Shown here in pieces: positions 61,516-64,000 of a stretch of DNA of 64,000 nt (within the stretch, counting starts at the first letter, position 1; each line of letters starts with the position of its first letter). The notes below the pieces were generated by a model. It had not been told where the DNA came from. It did not search any database and saw only the letters and a program-made list of their open reading frames with translations. The translations under genes were made by a program, and so were the position numbers. The DNA comes from Streptomyces caatingaensis (GTDB lineage: Bacteria > Actinomycetota > Actinomycetes > Streptomycetales > Streptomycetaceae), in NCBI RefSeq assembly GCF_001187435.1, contig NZ_LFXA01000009.1:620001-684000 (forward strand), written 5' to 3'.

Positions 61516-61864
61516 CTTCTCGCCCTTCTGATCGCGTTGTGCAGGTGAGAGCGCAGGTCCTGGCCGGGGGGCCGGCGGTGTGCGCGGGGGGTCGGAGCCG
61601 CGGTGGGGGAAGGCGTCCCGCGGCTCCGGCCGGCGGTGCGGGGGTGAGGGGAGGGTGCGGCCGTGGCGGTGCCGGGCGTGGCGGCGCGGTCCGTGCGGCG
61701 GAGGCCGGGCCGGTGGTGCGTCGACGTCCCTATGATCGTGGCCCGGCGCGGCCCGGTCCAATGCGGCCGGATGCACGCCCCCGTCGGCAAGTGCCGTGCG
61801 GGGCCGCGGAGTTGGGAACGGCCCGGCGCTCCGCTGCGGAACGCCGGGCCGGTTCGGGCCGGGC
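61516..61864. other. 349-base intergenic region before the FAD enzyme gene
   Basis: No supported gene; the G/C-rich sequence includes the qcrB terminator at 61820-61850. I see no convincing promoter in it. Confidence 0.5.
61820..61850 (-). terminator. Terminator of qcrCAB
   Basis: GGCCCGGCG (61820-61828) pairs with CGCCGGGCC (61842-61850), with a smaller inner stem, 15 bases after the qcrB stop. Confidence 0.7.
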
Positions 61865-63499
61865 TCAGTGGTGGCCGTGGCCGCTGGTGATCTCCAGGTA
61901 CTCCTCGGCGGTGGGCTTGGCGATCTGGCTGTGCTCGCCGAAGTAGCCCTGCGAGAGCCGGGCGCGCAGCTTCTCCTTGCGGGTCAGCTTGCGCTCCACG
62001 CCGTTCTCGTCGACCGCGGCCTCCAGCGCGATGGGCCGGGCCTGCTCGTGCGCGGTGAGCACGTGCAGCTGCTCCTGCGTGAGCGGCTCGTGGACCTCGA
62101 CGAACTCACCGTGCGGCAGCCGCTTGATGATGCCGGACTCGCGTCCGTGCAGCACCTTGTCCCGGTCCCGGCGCTGCAGGCCGAGGCAGATGCGGCGGGT
62201 GACGACGAACGCCAGCGGTGGGATCACGAAGAACCCGATGCGGGCGAACCAGGTGACGCCGTTGGCCGACAGGTGGAACAGCAGCCCCAGCAGGTCGTTG
62301 CCGCCGGCCAGCAGCAGCACGCCGTACCAGCTGAGCCAGGCCACGCCGAAGGCCGTGCGCGTCGGGGCGTTGCGCGGCCGGTCCAGGATGTGGTGCTCGC
62401 GCTGGTCGCCGGTGATCCACGCCTCGACGAACGGATACATGGCGAGCACCGCCGGCACCGCGACCAGCAGCACCACCGGCACCAGGACGCCGAAGTTGAT
62501 CGTGTGTCCCAGGACGTTCCACTCCCAGCCGGGCATGGCCCGGACGGCGCCCTCGGTGTAGCCCATGTACCAGTCGGGCTGGGAGCCGTTGGAGACGTGG
62601 TCGGGGCGGTACGGGCCCGCGTCCCAGACGGGGTTGATGGTGGCGATCGCGGAGATCGCCGCGATGGCGCCGAAGACCAGGAAGAAGAAGCCTCCGGCCT
62701 TGGCCATGTAGACCGGCATGAAGGGCATGCCGACCACGTTCTTGTTGGTGCGGCCCGGGCCCGCGAACTGCGTGTGCTTGTGGTGGAAGACCAGGATCAG
62801 GTGACCCACCATCAGCGCGAGCATGATGCCCGGCAGCAGCAGGATGTGGACCGGGAAGAACCGGCTGACGAAGTCCGTGCCCGGGAACTCCCCGCCGAAG
62901 ACGTAGAACGACAGGTAGGTGCCGACCAGCGGGACGGCCAGGATCATGCTGTCGGCGATGCGGACGCCGGTGCCGGACAGCAGGTCGTCCGGGAGCGAGT
63001 AACCGGTGAAGCCGGTCAGCATGCCGCAGACGAACAGCAGGAAGCCGAACATCCAGTTGATCTCGCGCGGCTTGCGGAAGGCGCCGGTGAAGAAGACCCG
63101 CATCATGTGGACGAACATGCCCGCGAGGAAGATCAGCGCCGCCCAGTGGTGGATCTGCCGTATCAGCAGACCGCCGCGCACGTCGAAGCTGATGTCCACG
63201 GTCGACTTGAACGCCTCCGACATCCGCACGCCCTGGAGGGGGACGAAGGAGCCGTGGTAGACGACCTCGTTCATGCTCGGGTGGAAGAAGAGCGTCAGGT
63301 AGATGCCCGTGAGAATGATGATGATGAAGCTGTACATGCAGACTTCACCGAGCATGAAGGACCAGTGGTCCGGGAAGATCTTCCGCATGTTGGCCTTGGC
63401 CAGGCTGTAGATCCCCAGCCGGCCGTCGGCCCAGTCGGCGACCCGCTCGCCGGCGGGCGCCCGCCGGGCGCCCGGCTGTGTGGTGGTGGTTGTACTCAT
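61865..63499 (-). CDS. qcrB: Cytochrome bc complex cytochrome b subunit QcrB
   Basis: A 544-residue membrane subunit of the menaquinol:cytochrome c oxidoreductase. About nine helices are visible, with two His pairs for the b hemes (QIHHWAALIFLAGMFVH near residue 113 and HILLLPGIMLALMVGH). A long C-terminal cytoplasmic tail is typical of actinobacteria. ATG 63499 overlaps the qcrA stop (ATGA). Confidence 0.95.
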   Translation of the reverse strand: MSTTTTTQPGARRAPAGERVADWADGRLGIYSLAKANMRKIFPDHWSFMLGEVCMYSFIIIILTGIYLTLFFHPSMNEVVYHGSFVPLQGVRMSEAFKSTVDISFDVRGGLLIRQIHHWAALIFLAGMFVHMMRVFFTGAFRKPREINWMFGFLLFVCGMLTGFTGYSLPDDLLSGTGVRIADSMILAVPLVGTYLSFYVFGGEFPGTDFVSRFFPVHILLLPGIMLALMVGHLILVFHHKHTQFAGPGRTNKNVVGMPFMPVYMAKAGGFFFLVFGAIAAISAIATINPVWDAGPYRPDHVSNGSQPDWYMGYTEGAVRAMPGWEWNVLGHTINFGVLVPVVLLVAVPAVLAMYPFVEAWITGDQREHHILDRPRNAPTRTAFGVAWLSWYGVLLLAGGNDLLGLLFHLSANGVTWFARIGFFVIPPLAFVVTRRICLGLQRRDRDKVLHGRESGIIKRLPHGEFVEVHEPLTQEQLHVLTAHEQARPIALEAAVDENGVERKLTRKEKLRARLSQGYFGEHSQIAKPTAEEYLEITSGHGHH

Positions 63500-64000
63500 C
63501 CGCGCTCCCAGAAGGAAGGACCGACGGGTGCCGCGAAGTCGCCGAGCGCTTCGAGGTGACCGTCCTTGTTGATACCGATCCGCAACTGGGGCAGTGCGTG
63601 ACCGGCGGGGCCGAAGACCACGCGCGCGCCGTCCGACAGGTCGAAGGTCGACTGGTGGCACGGGCACAGCACGTGGTGCGTCTGCTGCTCGTAGAGGGTG
63701 ATGGGGCAGCCGACATGCGTGCAGATCCGGGAGTAGGCGACGATGCCGTCGGCGGACCAGTCCAGTTCCTTCTTGTCCTTGATGTCCTCCGGACGGAGCC
63801 GGACGAGCATCACGGCGGCCTTGGCGATCTGGTTCTGGAAGTCGTGGTCCTCCTCCTTCATGCCCTTCGGCATGGCGAAGGTGAGGGAGCCGACCTCGAT
63901 GTCCTCGGGACGCAGTGGCTGCAGGGTGTTCTGGTTGATCAGCGTCTTGCCGCGCGCCCAGGCCGTCCTGCGCAGCTTGGTGCCCGGGGCCGCCTTGCTG
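63496..64000 (-). CDS. qcrA: Rieske iron-sulfur subunit QcrA, 5' part outside window
   Basis: The C-terminal 167 residues or so of the Rieske subunit; the frame is open to the window edge, so the membrane helices and start lie beyond 64000. The 2Fe-2S motifs CTHVGC and CPCHQS are complete. It passes electrons from menaquinol to cytochrome c. The internal ATG at 63873 is not the start. Coupled to qcrB by ATGA. Confidence 0.95.
   Translation of the reverse strand, partial: SKAAPGTKLRRTAWARGKTLINQNTLQPLRPEDIEVGSLTFAMPKGMKEEDHDFQNQIAKAAVMLVRLRPEDIKDKKELDWSADGIVAYSRICTHVGCPITLYEQQTHHVLCPCHQSTFDLSDGARVVFGPAGHALPQLRIGINKDGHLEALGDFAAPVGPSFWERG

Overview
The window is chromosomal DNA from a high-GC actinomycete, almost certainly a Streptomyces. 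The signs are strong third-position G/C bias, many GTG starts, WhiB, SigR-RsrA, DasR and Fur/CatR regulators, a B12-controlled class Ia ribonucleotide reductase and a QcrAB cytochrome bc complex. It reads as conserved core chromosome, in an order like the S. coelicolor wblC - sigR/rsrA - nrdAB - dasRABCD/nagB neighbourhood. I see no insertion sequence, prophage, CRISPR array or biosynthetic megacluster.

Layout. 1-6.4 kb: an M20 dipeptidase (5' end missing), NudC, a mycoredoxin with a SigR-type promoter, UvrD2 helicase, then the WhiB7-type regulator WblC behind a 615-base leader holding an upstream ORF, hairpins and an attenuator. 6.4-12.2 kb: an ABC1/UbiB kinase-like protein, a divergent ThiF/E1-like protein with a Gly/Pro repeat N-terminus, a YgjP-type metallopeptidase, a Nudix protein coupled to a zincin-like protein. 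12.4-19.2 kb: SDR, MoaE, PDZ-Lon protease YlbL, PPA1309 and UPF0182 proteins. 19.2-21.8 kb: two identical initiator tRNA genes flank a Sel1-repeat protein. 21.8-25.9 kb: divergent catR-catA with a palindromic operator in the catA promoter, HisN, and TetR convergent with a Gdx-type SMR exporter. 25.9-30.8 kb: aroA-rsgA, an M50 protease, an SRAP protein and an alpha/beta hydrolase.

30.8-36.8 kb: sigR-rsrA with the autoregulatory SigR promoter and a second upstream start, two coupled HD-domain membrane proteins (the first frameshifted), a TPR protein and peptide deformylase. 37-39.3 kb: carbonic anhydrase coupled to a SulP bicarbonate/sulfate-type transporter. 39.3-43.5 kb: nrdAB behind a cobalamin riboswitch and a tandem NrdR-box pair. 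43.6-47.6 kb: a small membrane protein, a DUF3311/SSS permease pair, a secreted I36-like protein and a HAD phosphatase. 47.5-51 kb: a frameshifted MFS exporter divergent from an XRE regulator, then a radical-SAM-like protein without the CxxxCxxC motif. 51.2-57.8 kb: dasR, dasABCD and nagB with several DasR operators (dre). 58-61.5 kb: an oxidoreductase group (OYE, VOC, FAD enzyme). 61.8-64 kb: qcrB and the 3' part of qcrA.

Themes. Thiol-redox defence is linked across the window by SigR-type promoters at sigR and the mycoredoxin gene. Chitin/GlcNAc use is linked by dre sites. Two single-base frameshifts, both in G/C runs, may be assembly errors or real lesions. Many genes have a -10 hexamer six or seven bases before the start codon, as expected for leaderless mRNAs. 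Statements about S. coelicolor or other species come from general knowledge; no database search was possible.
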